The translations under genes and the position numbers were made by a program. Of a stretch of DNA of 64,000 nt, positions 41,264-53,318 are shown piece after piece; the stretch's first letter is position 1, and the number at the start of each line of letters is the position of its first letter. The notes under the pieces were generated by a model, which did not search any database, had not been told where the DNA came from, and saw only the letters and a program-made list of their open reading frames with translations. The DNA comes from Tieghemostelium lacteum (lineage: Eukaryota > Evosea > Eumycetozoa > Dictyosteliales > Raperosteliaceae), in contig LODT01000035.1 of assembly GCA_001606155.1 (NCBI GenBank), forward strand, positions 548,658 through 612,657. The letters are read 5' to 3'.

Positions 41264-44200
41264 TTATCCTCTAAAACTTATTTCTAGTGCTGGATATTTT
41301 GATCTTAGATATGCCAAAGTCAGAGTTCTTTTGAAAACTCCAGCTGGACGAATATAGTTGAGTTTTGGACAACTGTCAATTAATTTTACATAGGCTCCAT
41401 CACCAATTTTGATGGAATCAAAGAAAGATGCTCTCTCTAGATTATCAGTGAACTTGGATTGAGATAGATAGATCAATGATGTATCTGTAATATCAAAACA
41501 ATTTCTGAAATTTAAAGTGTGTATTTTGGAATTTAGATGATCAAAGAGATTCATAAAGGCAACATCTTCAAAGTTTCTGGGATAGTCTAGTGATAATGTA
41601 ACAATATTTGGGAATATTAAACCAACATTGCTATAGTTTTCAATTGGTGAGCTAATATGTCCTAATGTTAGATGTTGAATGGAAGTTGATACTGTATCGC
41701 TTGGTAGCAGTTTAATAGGTCCATTGAAAACTGCTAGGTTAATTAGATTCTTAAGACCACCCAACAATTGAGCTAACATCTGATCATCTAGGTATTTATA
41801 GGAGATATCAAGAGTTGTCAAATTCTTCAATTGTAATAGGAATTTAGACATATCTTTAAATTCATTTTGATGGAACATCTTGAGGTTTACCATAGAGTGT
41901 GACCATGTATTTTCAATACCTTCAACGAATTTACTTTCCTCTAGATAGTTGGTGTAACCATGGATATTCAAGCTCTCCAATGGTAATACCTTTACATAAG
42001 TGAAATTAAATTTCAGTGATGTTTTAATATTTCTGATATTCTTACATTTTTCTACCACATGTTTAAAGTATTCATGATAGCAGTCATCATTTACTTTTAA
42101 TGTCACCAATGAAGATGGAAGATATTTTGGAATTACTCTGAAGTTGCCTAAAGTAATTTTCTGTAAAGATACCATTTCAGAGATGGCAATTTGAACTCTA
42201 ATATCCATTTCTGTGAATATCTTTAAGAATTTTTTTTCTTCAGGGTCTATGAGGTTATCTTCTACCTTTTCATCCTGTTGCTCTTCTTCTTGCTCATTAT
42301 AGTCTCTTGGAGTATAATCAATCTGCTGTTCATTAGGGTCAGGGTAATACACCTCAACACCTTGGTCATTGACAGCTGTGTAATCAGTAGATAATTCTCC
42401 TTCAACTTCATCTTTTGGTTTATCTTGAAGAATCAAGTGAGCCAATGACATGGATTCCAATGAATTTTTACAAGATTGGAATAAACCCTCAACAAATTCC
42501 ATTGGACATGTTACACTAATGATTTTTAGTCTCTTTAGATTTGGGAATTTCCAACCTGTAATGAGATGACTAGTGATATCACTATACTTTATAGTAACAC
42601 TATCCATACTTAGAAACTGAATTCTTGGACCAAATACCCTATTTTGGTATATTGCCCCATCATTTAATGAGCATGTCTTCATATAGAGGTATTTTACACT
42701 TGGTTGAGTGGATATATCAATATCAGTCTTGAAGAGTACAAAACTTTCCAATGGGATATTCAAGTGATTGATTATACTCTGGAGAGTGTGATTGGATCTG
42801 GTCAATAGAGATGTGAAGATATCTCTTCTACCAAGTACACCATGGTTGTGGTTGAGGTATTCTTTAATGAGTTTGGTGAGAGTTGGTGAAAACTTACAAC
42901 ATGTGATTATTTGTACTGCATGTAAAAATGATTTATCAACTTTAAAGGAATAGTCCAAGAAAGCGTCTAAGATTCTACCATTGTAAGATAGAGCTGCTTC
43001 AATGTATAGTGAGACTATTAATTCAGCATCTTGAACAGTGTGATTTGTTCCATATTTAGTGGTATAAACAGTGATCATTCTGTTAATATATTGGAAATCA
43101 CCACTAGACAATATCTTTATCATGTGCACTGTCATTATATAATAGATGTTATTCAGGAATTCTAGTTTCAAGGGTTGGTCGCTTGGAAGAGATTTAAGTG
43201 CATCAATTAGGACAAAGCATTGGTGAATGCCAACAGAAAGGTTATTTACATTGGAAATTGAAGTATAGATGGTTGAGTAGAAACTAGCACTTTCATAGAG
43301 TAATGGAATGGTTACATCCAATGGGAATAGTTTTAGAATCTTTTCAGTATAAATTTCCATTGCCTCTTTATGTTGTCCGATAAGATCCATAATAGATGCC
43401 AAAGACAATAGATTACTACTAGTTGGATTATATTTAATTGAAGTTTTGAACATCTCTCTTGCAGATTGTATCAATGGATTATTTTGTGGTAATGCTCTGG
43501 TTAGTTTATATCTCTCCATTTCAACTAACCCCAATAGATGGTATAGTGAACCATCAGTAGTTGATGAACGACTTGCTAATCTAAGTTTTTGGTTACACAG
43601 CTCCAATAGTGATACCTCTTCACTGAACTCATCTTTAAATCTGTTATAGTCTGGTTTTACAATAGGTTTTCCAAAGTATACTTGATTTCTGTAGATTAGT
43701 TCAGTTGCCTTCATATACAGTGAAATTCCCTCTGATCTTGCAATCATATTACTATGTTTAATAACGGGTCTAACTTCTTTAATATCACTTGGTAAAATCA
43801 TTGGTAATCTAACTCTATTTTCAGTTGCCAGCATTTTCTTTATTCTGGAATCCAATTTGATACCTGTTTTAACTTGGAATTTAGCCATTATTATTGGAAG
43901 ATTAACAGCTTTTAAAAGATCGTATTTACTATCCATTTCCTTTTCAGAAAGACCATTTGAATCCACACCATATTTATCCATACACATTGTCTTTATAATT
44001 ACAGTCCAAAAGTCTTTTTCAGATTCATAACGATCAACATTGAAAACTCTATTGATAAAATCAACTATTGTCTGAATACACTTCTCCTCTGAGCCTACAA
44101 AATGACCAGTTAAATTGATTCTCTGAATCTCTTTAATCTTATTTTTAAAGATTCTAGCTACCATTTCATTGAGAATTACCATTCTCAACTCTGGATGTTG

Positions 44201-46130
44201 AACTAATTGTCTGACTCTACCCATATGTCTTAGATTGATACCAAATTTATGACATTCCACAGATATATCCCATGACTTTTTGTAATCTTGATGTTCAGAT
44301 AATCTCTTAAATTCAGCTTCAAATTGACTTGCGGCTTCTGGAATTATCTTATTATAGAGATCAATAGTGGCATCACCAACTTCTTTGTTGAGAACTTCAC
44401 AATCAGGGTCTTTATGGGACCAGCCTGTGAAAGCATCACTTGAAAGTGATTTACTAATTTGTTTTAATAGCTCAGGTCTTAATAACTTATAAAACACCTC
44501 TCTATGTGGAATAGCTTTAGTTTTATCAACTTTGTCAAAATGAGCTTCAGGTGGGAACAATCTTCCAAAATCTATACAATAGTATCTTGCATCACTTGAT
44601 TTATGAATTTCTAAATCACCAGGTCCATAAACAAACTGTGGATTTACACCTGATAAATGTCCCTTTAAATTCATTGATTCACCCATAACCTTCATATAAT
44701 CATTCACCTCATCAATATCTTTATGAACTAGATTTCCACCATCTGAACTACCATAAATTAATGTCTTTTTAGAAATTGGTAGAACTGACATTGCAATCAC
44801 TATTTCATGGAATTATTAATATCAATTCATCAATTTTAAATATTAATTCACATTAACTTACATCTATAACCATAATAATCAATGATACACATTAAAGGTA
44901 CATTTAAAACATTTGCCAATTCATTATCAAGAGCATGTTGGAAGAAACAAGATAGACCTTTAAGTTCATTTCCAGCAGCTTTTGAGGCACCTAAATCATA
45001 TGGATATTTACCACCATATAAATAATGACCATCAGCAACCTCTTGATCATAGGCAAATTTAAAAAGTATATTTTGACATCTAAACTTTTGACCACCTGCA
45101 ATACCTCCAATGTCAATTGGTTTAATAGTTTTCATTTCAACTGGCATAAACATTTCCTATTTGGTAGTTAGTATTAGTTGTTCTAGAATATATATATATT
45201 TATATATGTTGAATATTGACATACTTTAATAATTATAAAACCATAGTTTTCAGCAGCTTTTACAAAATCCAATGCAAGATAAGATAGTTTTTGAAATTTA
45301 TCTAGACCTGGTTGAAGTCTTAGTAGTTGTTGGAACTCATTATTCCAATCTCTACCACTTGATTTCTTCGATCTAGTTTCTTTTAGTAATTCTTTTTGAG
45401 CTTGTTTAGTGGATTTAACTGATGATATAGATGCAGCAGAGTCAAGTACATAACTATTACTGCTTGAACCATCAACATTACTGTTTGATAATTCATAGCT
45501 ATTGGCATTATCTGAAATGTTACTATAGGATGAAATAGACTGACTATATCCACTAGCACTATCTTTTATAGATCCAACTACAGAGTAAAATGATGAAATG
45601 GATGATGATGGTGGTAAATGACTCCCACTATCTTTTTCAGAGAGTGATGATACATAAGATTCCGAACCCATTGAGTAACTATCATTTGTTGGCTGTGATG
45701 GTGTATAACCTATTTCTTCAAATTCAGAACTTGCAATAGAGTAGGCATTACTAACTGAATAGGATTTATTAAAAAATGTAAATCCATCTTCTTCCTCTTG
45801 TTGTAACAGTTGTTCTTGTTGTCGTTGTTGTTCTAATTCATATCCAGTTGAGTTTGATACACTTTGGAATGAACCATACATTGAGTTATTGATAATACCA
45901 TACCCACTATTATTACTATTATTATTATTATTATTATTGTCATTATTGTTATTATTATTAGTTTGTACAGTGGGTTTATGAATTAGAGACTCTGATGGTT
46001 TTGAATTTGCGGTGGTATTTTGAAGTTTTTTGGGTTGTTGAGATTCTTGAGTTTTAGGTTTTGTTGTAGATTTATTATCTTTTACAGTCCAATACGCTAA
46101 AACATTTTTAAAATTTTTATTATCACTCAT
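41264..46130 (-). CDS. CLU-domain protein with TPR and leucine-rich repeats (three exons)
   Basis: Exons at 45225-46130, 44862-45156 and 41264-44799 give a 1578-residue protein. The first 270 residues are Ser/Asn/Gln-rich and probably disordered. The CLU domain follows: GIAGGQKFRCQNILFKFAYD, AAGNELKGLSCFFQH, YRLIAMSVLPISKKTLIYGS (formed across intron 2), then YYCIDFGRLFPPEA and FYKLLRPELLKQ. A TPR-like stretch is NLLSLASIMDLIGQHKEAME. The C-terminal 600 residues are leucine-rich repeats (LKRLKIISVTCPMEF, LTTLDISYKYLDDQML, IHTLNFRNCFDITDT). True Clu/CLUH proteins, which act in mitochondrial positioning and mRNA binding, end in TPRs without LRRs, so this is a divergent CLU-family member rather than CluA itself. 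Both junctions keep frame and conserved motifs. Confidence 0.82.
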
Positions 46131-46578
46131 TTGTAGCTATTACAACTTTGAATAAGTTGTTTTTACAATTAAATTAAAAAATTAATATCTGTTTTTTTTG
46201 GTCCTTTCATATTTTAAGCTTTTTTTATTAGTTTTTTCAAAAAAAAATTTAGTAATGATCATTTAAAAATTATTATTTATTTATAACTTAGAAAATTCAT
46301 ATGATTTGGTAAACCCAGTCACAAGTTTGTTACAAAAAATTATGAAAAAAAAAAATGATGTAATGATTTAAAGATAATTTAAAATATCTTTAAAAAATTA
46401 TTTAAAACCCAATATGATTTTAAAATATTTCTATGAATCGAATATTGGCGACCAGATATTTATGATGGATGACGTTTTTGATATTTTTATTTGATTTAAC
46501 AGCCCTTCACTCATATTTTTAATTTTTTTTTTAGGTCTTTTTGATCATTTGGTTTTGTACAAGTAAATTCAAGAAACA
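46131..46578. other. Divergent promoter region
   Basis: Head-to-head gap between the CLU gene and the first PQ-loop gene. It is A/T-rich with T and A runs, and I see no gene or structured element in it. Confidence 0.45.
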
Positions 46579-47458
46579 ATGGATAATCCAATTGCATCAA
46601 ATATATTTAGTATTCTAGGTTTAATTATTTGGAGTACTCAAATGATTCCTCAAATTCGTTTAAATTTTATTAGAAAAAGTACAGAAGGTGTCTCATTGAT
46701 TTGCTTTTCCTCTTGGGTTCTTTCTGGTCTAATTCTAGCCCCATATTTGGTAGCTACTAACAAAGGACCTGCTTTGGTTGTTCAAATTTCTGTTTTGACA
46801 ACTTTGACAACTGTAGTATTATTCCAACATTATTATTATGATAGGTAGATATTAATCCAAAACCATTTAAAATAATTTTAAATTATGAATATTAAATAAT
46901 TTTTTGTTTTTTAAAAGAAAGGTGGGATTAAAAAAATTACTGTTTTGGGCTTTGATTACATTGATTGTATCAATGGGTATCAGTATTGGTATTTATTATT
47001 TAATGAAAAGTTTCTCCAATGAAGAATTTAAAGTCAGTTTGGCTGTATCAGTTGTTTCAACATTTTTTATGTTAGCTGGGTTTTTGCCTCAAATATATGA
47101 AATTTATGCCTATAAGAACTCTGAAGCTATTAGTAAGGTATTTATATGTATGGATTTCTCAGGTGCCTCATGTGCTATTATATCCCTTGCTTTTATAGAA
47201 CCATTTGATTGGATGTCATTTGCAACCTATGTTGTTGTACCAATTTGTGAATTTACACAATTTTGGATGATTATATATTACTCAAGACTTGTTAAAACTG
47301 GAAAAGTTGAATACCAAGATGAAACATCGTATCAGCCAGACAAAAAACCAAGTCTTTGGAAACGTACCCATCGTAGAAATACTGTTACGACTGCTGGTAT
47401 CACTATGACAAAACGAGAACCCAATCAGAATTTGATTGTAGATTCTGAAAATCCATAA
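46579..47458 (+). CDS. PQ-loop membrane protein, paralogue 1 (two exons)
   Basis: Exons 46579-46844 and 46918-47458 give a 268-residue polytopic membrane protein with about six or seven hydrophobic segments. It has two PQ-loop repeats: IWSTQMIPQIRLNFIRKSTE followed by GVSLICFSSWVLSG, and FFMLAGFLPQIYEIYAYKNS followed by EAISKVFICMDFSG. PQ-loop proteins (cystinosin, PQLC2/Ypq, SWEET, MPC relatives) export amino acids, sugars or similar small solutes, often from lysosomes. The cytosolic C-terminus is basic (WKRTHRRN). It forms a tandem pair with the next gene, 234 bp downstream, with the same exon structure and intron phase. Substrate unknown. Confidence 0.85.
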
Positions 47459-47692
47459 AATTAGAAAACAATTACTTGAAATTATATTTATAAGTGAGCT
47501 CGTCATACTTTAATTTTTTATAATTTTAAAATTTTAAAACGTGGATGTCATTTCGCCTTCATCATCACCTTAAAAAAAAAAAATTTTGGTTTTGGGTTTC
47601 AGATATTTTGAAAATCAAATGTCGTCCCACCCCCCAATTGTTTTTATTTTATTTTTTTATAATCTTAATCTTATTCCCATCAATCATTAACA

Positions 47693-48647
47693 ATGGATAG
47701 TCCAATTGCATCTAATATTTTCGGTATAGCAGGTTTAATTATTTGGAGTCTTGAATTACTCCCACAAATCAGATTGAACTATATAAGAAAGAGTACCGAA
47801 GGTGTCTCCTTACTTTGTTTTAGCTCATGGTATCTCTCTGGTATCGTCTTAGACCCGTATCTAGTATTCACAAAAAAAAGTCCAGCCCTTATAGTTCAAA
47901 TTTCAATATTCACCTTCCTTACATTAATCATATTATACCAACATTTTTATTTTGATAGGTAAATATATTTAATATTTATTAGTTTTATTATTTACATCTC
48001 ATGAGATAAGAATAAATTTATTCCTATCTAAATATTATTAAACCTATTTACTAATATTATCATCTTTTTTTTTAAATTTTTTTTTTATAAACCATGTATT
48101 GTATTATAGAAAAATTGCATTAAAAAAAATAATAATTTCATTTGTGATTGTAATGAGTTTATCTATATTGGTGACTACAGGCATTTATAAGATATTCGAG
48201 AATTTTTCAGAATATGAATTTACTATTTCTTTGGTAGTAACGATATTGTCATCATTGTTTATGCTTGGTGGATTTTTACCTCAAGTTTATGAAATTTATT
48301 CAACAAAGAATGGTGAAGCTATAAGTAAAGTATTCATTTGTATGGATTTCTCTGGTGGATGTTGTGCAATTTTATCTCTGGCTTTCATGGTGCCATTTGA
48401 TTGGATGTCTTTTGCTACCTATATTATTGTTCCAGTATTTGAATTTATACAGTTTTGGTTAATAATCTATTACTCTAGTGTGGTCAAGACTGGTAAAGTT
48501 GAATACATTGATGACGATGCCTATGAACCACAACAACCTAGAAAATTATCTCTATGGAAGAGAACACATCGTAGGAGAACTATTGCAAATACTGATAAAA
48601 CTAATATTGAAATGGGAAATAAAAACACTCCAACTCCAGAGGCATAA
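47693..48647 (+). CDS. PQ-loop membrane protein, paralogue 2 (two exons)
   Basis: Exons 47693-47958 and 48110-48647 give 267 residues, clearly a tandem duplicate of the preceding gene. First exons are both 266 bp, and the intron falls in the same codon (AG|A, Arg). The PQ motifs are IIWSLELLPQIRLNYIRKST and LGGFLPQVYEIYSTKNGEAI, the latter followed by SKVFICMDFSGGC. The C-terminal KLSLWKRTHRRR tail is also shared. Conserved intron position and motifs with many silent and conservative differences suggest an old duplication with both copies under selection. The intron is longer (151 bp versus 73 bp). Confidence 0.85.
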
Positions 48648-48784
48648 AATATCTTCTATTAGATTTCTAAACAAATTGTTTGTAAATCTAATTGAAAATA
48701 AACATTTTAAAAGTATCCAATAGAGTTATCTGAATTGGGTTTTATTTGAATATTTTTTAGAATTTGTGTTAATTTTTTATTTTG

Positions 48785-49576
48785 ATGTCATCGAGTAGTA
48801 CGCCAAATACTAGTTCATCGTTATCATTTAGGATAACACTAGATCATATAAAAGAGGATCTTTCAAACTTGGAGAGTTTAGATAGCACTGAATATTTTCA
48901 AGATTTAATTTTAAATTTTAATAGAACTAAAGAAAATAAGGAAGGAATTCAACAACAACAACAACAACATCAACATCAATATGATGTATTTGATTACATT
49001 TTAAAAAATGTTAATTTAAATGATATATCAGATGATTATATATACATTAGAGAGATTGATAATGAACTAAGTTTGAAAGATATAGCATCACATGTCAATG
49101 AACACAGTGATAATGAAAATATAGATACACAACCAAAAGACCACAGCGGAGTTAGTCACAGTGGAAATAAAGATAAAAAAGAGGATATTGATAACAGTAA
49201 TAGTCAGAATAATAATGAAAATATAATTGAAAAGGCCAAATCAGAGATTAAGAGGAACAAGAAAAAGATGATAAAAAAGGTTATTGAATTGAAATCACAC
49301 GATACCACTTTTAATGAAGCTTTTAAACTTTTAGAAACTGACAGATGGTTAAAATCTAAAGGTTTAGATTTGATATCAGAAGATGGTACCATTCAAAGTG
49401 ATATTATGACCTATATCTCAGAATTAAATACCTCAATAGATCAAATTCAAAATATTATTGATAATAATAACAATAGTAAAACTAAAAATTCAATTGAAAA
49501 AGAACATACATCCATTTTAACACCACCCCTTGAATCAACAACTTTAAATAAGTCACAAGAATTTGATAATAAATAA
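48785..49576 (+). CDS. Charged low-complexity protein, unknown
   Basis: A 263-residue single-exon gene starting MSSSSTPNTSSSLSFRITLD. The probable folded parts are residues about 15-50 (LDHIKEDLSNLESLDSTEYF), 65-95 (YDVFDYILKNVNLNDISDDY) and a helical block at about 145-215 (ENIIEKAKSEIKRNKKKMIK, DTTFNEAFKLLETDRWLKSK). Gln, Asn and Ser/Thr tracts lie between them. The helical central block could be a coiled-coil interaction region. No family is recognised. It is not related to its PQ-loop neighbours. Confidence 0.6.
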   Translation: MSSSSTPNTSSSLSFRITLDHIKEDLSNLESLDSTEYFQDLILNFNRTKENKEGIQQQQQQHQHQYDVFDYILKNVNLNDISDDYIYIREIDNELSLKDIASHVNEHSDNENIDTQPKDHSGVSHSGNKDKKEDIDNSNSQNNNENIIEKAKSEIKRNKKKMIKKVIELKSHDTTFNEAFKLLETDRWLKSKGLDLISEDGTIQSDIMTYISELNTSIDQIQNIIDNNNNSKTKNSIEKEHTSILTPPLESTTLNKSQEFDNK

Positions 49577-49805
49577 AATTATTATAACATTCTGATTTTT
49601 GTACATACTAAACTTTAAATATCACATCATCACATTTTTTATCAGTATAAAATTTATATGTCTGTTTTAAAAATATCAATGTCATTTTAGTTATAGGTAA
49701 GTCTGAATTTCTGATGGGATGTTATTATTAATCTGTAAATAGAACTTAGAAAGATATTTTAAAATTTTTTTGTTTATTTTTTAATTTAAAAAAATTAGTC
49801 CATCA

Positions 49806-50660
49806 ATGAACTCTATCCCAAAACAAAAGATCATCGTCACTGGTGTAAATGGTGATGGATCTTTAAAATCAGATTGTCATTTAGAATTTGATGAATTTGG
49901 TTCAATTGATATTGGTAGAGGTAAATTAGGTATACAAGATAAAAAATGTTCAAGAAAACAAATAACAATCAAAATGGACACCAATAATAAAGTCTTTATA
50001 CAATCTGTATGTTTTTTTGTTTGAGTGAATATTGATTGTATTTTAGAAGGTTAATACTAATATATAACTTATTAACAGACTGGTGTTAATAATAGTTTTT
50101 TAAAGAAACATAATACTGATATCTTCAGTGCAATGAATACTAGTCAAGACTATGAATTAGAGGATTCGGATTGTTTTTCACTGTTATTTGAATCACACAC
50201 ATTTATTATAAATTTTAAACCTAATCCAAAATATGATATTAAAAATAATAGTAACAATAATAAGAGAAAATTAGATGAAATAATTACTGATGACCATAAT
50301 GGTGATGGTGATGGTAATGATAAAGATAAAAAAAAGAAATCCGATTCACCTAAACTAGAATGTCCACATGGTGCAAATTGTTATAGAGTTAATCCTCAAC
50401 ATTTAGAAGAATTTTCACATAGTGCTAAAAATATTAGTACATCAACTACTACAAAACCAACTACCACTTCTACTACAACAACTACAACTACAACATCACC
50501 ACCTATAAAACCAATAACTGATCAACAACCACAACAAAAACCATCTCACTATAACAATCATACAACAACAAAAGTTCAACAACAAAATAATGGATCATCA
50601 ACTAATACCACTACCACAACAACAACTTCACCAACTATTAAACCAATAACAGATAACCTA

Positions 50661-50716
<56 letters not shown>

Positions 50717-51539
50717 ATTAGCAACACCAACAAATGGAGGACATAAGTTTATAGGAGCTAAATTTAAAAAAAGAAAGTTAAATGATGTCAATAAGAAAAG
50801 AACATTGGTATTTCCATTTATATCAACATTGATATTTAATTTTGATGTTGAGAAAGCTGTTGAAGTTGCTGGAAAAGTAATATCAAGTTATTTGAAATTT
50901 CATTCACCAATAGTAAATGGTGAAGATGATATCAAATTAAAAATGATGGTCGACAGTTCAATGTATTCTGATACTTTAATTAATCAGTTTAAAAAGGTAA
51001 TTATTTATAGATATATAAAAAACTTATAAAACTTAAATTATTAACATTATTTTATTTAGGTATTTGAAAATAAATGGGATTCAAGATTTGAAATTATCAA
51101 AGTAAACACAGTTCAATCTCCAAATGAAGTATTTTGTAGTCATGATTGTAGAATTTATGCGACTGAAACAACATGGAGACTAAAGAAAACACCACAAAAC
51201 AAACTACTATATGATGATTTATTAGGTAGTAAATTTGAAGATGAAACTAAAAAAAGGTAATTATATATATTTTGTAGTTGAGTTGGGTATATGAAAACGA
51301 GTATTAACAATAGTGTATTATATAGATTTCCAAATTTAGGGCAAGTAGGTAAAGTTTATCCAATTCCATTGGGTGAAGAGGTACCATTTAAGAAAGAATA
51401 TGGTGTTGATACTGTAATTTTAGTTTTGGGTCCGAATATGAATGAAAAGAAACCAGATTATATTAAAGACTACAATGAAGCAATACCATTGTTGACAGAG
51501 ACCTATCATTCACTTTTAAATGCTTTGGATAGTATCTAA
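49806..51539 (+). CDS. FHA-PBZ-permuted-macro-domain protein (APLF/aprataxin-like), four exons
   Basis: Exons 49806-50006, 50079-50996, 51060-51256 and 51326-51539 give 509 residues. Residues 1-110 are FHA-like (SIDIGRGKLGIQDKKCSRKQ), a phosphothreonine reader. A PBZ poly(ADP-ribose)-binding zinc finger spans 162-181 (CPHGANCYRVNPQHLEEFSH; ligands Cys162, Cys168, His175, His181). After Thr/Pro/Asn linkers, residues about 308-509 match the circularly permuted macro domain of plant aprataxin-like proteins (bHLH140 type): LVFPFISTLIFNFDVEKAVE first, then TETTWRLKKTP, then VDTVILVLGPNMNEKKP and YNEAIPLLTETYHSLLNAL at the end. The glycine-rich ADP-ribose loop expected after NWRLK is replaced by TPQNKL. 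FHA plus PBZ points to strand-break repair through PAR. No HIT or kinase domain is present. Confidence 0.82.
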
Positions 51540-51617
51540 ATGCCCAAGGGAATGAACTAGTAATATAAATTAATCATGTTATCATTGTGTTTCCAAACAA
51601 ATAAAAATACAAGTTTT

Positions 51618-53000
51618 TTATTGACTAGGAGTTCCACTGGTTTTAGTGTCACTATAATTAACTTCTGAAATTGTCTCAGCTGCACTACTAGTAGTAGAAG
51701 AGGTTTCCTCGTCAATTGTGAGCTTTGATGGATCATCTTCGATATCTTTAGAATCATTTGTATCCTTTATAGAGGTTGGTGTCTTTTTACAACCTTTTCT
51801 AGTTAATTTAAGTAACTTTTTAAACAAAATTTTAGAAAGTATAAATATAATTTCAAAACAAACAAATAATATCAAACACCAGGCTATAAATGAAGCAAAT
51901 CCACCGTAGAGTACTGAAACCTTGTCACCCTCACAGAACCCATTAACAAAACTATATTGGCCTCTTCCATAACTATAAAATGAATGAAAATACGATCCAA
52001 CCAGTATCCAAGGTAGAAGGAAGGTATAGACAGGGTTCAGTTGTAGTTGTTCTTTTAGATTGATTTTATGTCCAAATGCACTGTGTATAAAAGTGATATC
52101 ATTTGATTTGTTTTTTAAACTCTCCATTACCTTTTCTGTTGTTAGGTAACTTGCTGTTACTTGGCTTTTGGTGTCTATAGATGAGTCAACTGGAACATTT
52201 AATAGAGACCATGTATTTACTCTAAAATCCAGATGCAAATCAGTACCAGTTAGAACTCTGATATTGTTCTCTTTGGCAAATTGGTATCCTTGATAATCAA
52301 AATCATTTCCATTAACAACTTCAATGAAATCTATATTCATACCTTTGTAGTCTTCCATTGAAGGCTGTTTTAGTCCAGACCAATGAGACCAAGGATAATG
52401 ATTTAAAACCACCAAACCACCATCCAAATGAACTTGTTTAATTAAATTACTAATCTCATCATTTGTAGGCCACTTTATCTTTGGGTAGACTTTAGTAGTA
52501 CCTATCAATCCCAAGTGACATCTACAATTTGTCCATTCTTGACCTGGAATTACCACAATTTCATTTTTATATTTTTCTTGAGCTATTCTAACACCTTCTA
52601 AACCACCTCTATTAGTATTGTGATCTGTTAATATCATTGCATTGAAACCATTCTGTATATGCCATCTTATGTTATCCTCAACAGATAACTTTCCATCGGA
52701 TTCCAAGGTATGGGAATGTGCATCCAAAATCACATTATAATCTTTTGCAGATGTTTTATTATTACCATAGAAATCTATATATGGTTTCCATTGATCTCTA
52801 ACATCAAAGGTGTTATCTTCAAATTTTACATTTTTTCCATAATATTTTCTAGGTGCTGAATTGTAAGTTGCCAATCCTAATAATGCTATAAATGCAATAA
52901 CTAAAACATAAAATACAAAGTGATATAGATATTTATATAATTGTTTCCTATTTATATATTTTCTAAATGCTTTTTTTAATTGGTAGTTCCATTGTGACAT
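51618..53000 (-). CDS. Membrane-anchored PHP-domain phosphoesterase
   Basis: A 460-residue single-exon gene. A transmembrane segment near the N-terminus (LYHFVFYVLVIAFIALLGLA, about 24-46) is followed by a PHP domain: motif I DAHSHTLESDGKLS, then MILTDHNTNRGG, GQEWTNCRCHLGLIG, GGLVVLNHYPWSHWSG and LTGTDLHLDF, which supply the metal-binding His and Asp residues. After residue 320 there are one or two more hydrophobic segments (YTFLLPWILVGSYFHSF, SFIAWCLILFVCFEIIFILS), then a Lys-rich and Ser/Thr/Asp-rich cytosolic tail. PHP enzymes hydrolyse phosphoesters. This membrane-bound eukaryotic type has no clear assigned substrate. Confidence 0.85.
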   Translation of the reverse strand: MSQWNYQLKKAFRKYINRKQLYKYLYHFVFYVLVIAFIALLGLATYNSAPRKYYGKNVKFEDNTFDVRDQWKPYIDFYGNNKTSAKDYNVILDAHSHTLESDGKLSVEDNIRWHIQNGFNAMILTDHNTNRGGLEGVRIAQEKYKNEIVVIPGQEWTNCRCHLGLIGTTKVYPKIKWPTNDEISNLIKQVHLDGGLVVLNHYPWSHWSGLKQPSMEDYKGMNIDFIEVVNGNDFDYQGYQFAKENNIRVLTGTDLHLDFRVNTWSLLNVPVDSSIDTKSQVTASYLTTEKVMESLKNKSNDITFIHSAFGHKINLKEQLQLNPVYTFLLPWILVGSYFHSFYSYGRGQYSFVNGFCEGDKVSVLYGGFASFIAWCLILFVCFEIIFILSKILFKKLLKLTRKGCKKTPTSIKDTNDSKDIEDDPSKLTIDEETSSTTSSAAETISEVNYSDTKTSGTPSQ

Positions 53001-53318
53001 TATTCAATATTGAAATTATAATAATATCTGGTGTAAAAATTTATAACCACAAGAATTGTTATAAAATTCACATCGATTAAAATATACTTAAATGTAATCT
53101 AATAAAGGTTTGAGAAATTATTGAAATGTTATTACATTCTTAAAAAAGTGGTGAATTTTGAATTTCAAAAACACCACACTTGTTTAAAAGAGGAAAAAAT
53201 TTGTCAAAAGAAACCATTGTTGGTTGTGGGGTGAGTTAATATAGTATAGTGTAATGTGTTTATTTTTATTTTTATTTTTCTATCTATCTAAATATAAATT
53301 GTTGATAAAAAATGGGCT
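53001..53318. other. Intergenic stretch, nothing recognised
   Basis: 5' flank of the leftward PHP gene and 3' flank of the leftward DOCK gene. It is A/T-rich with no open frame or RNA gene that I can support. Confidence 0.45.
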
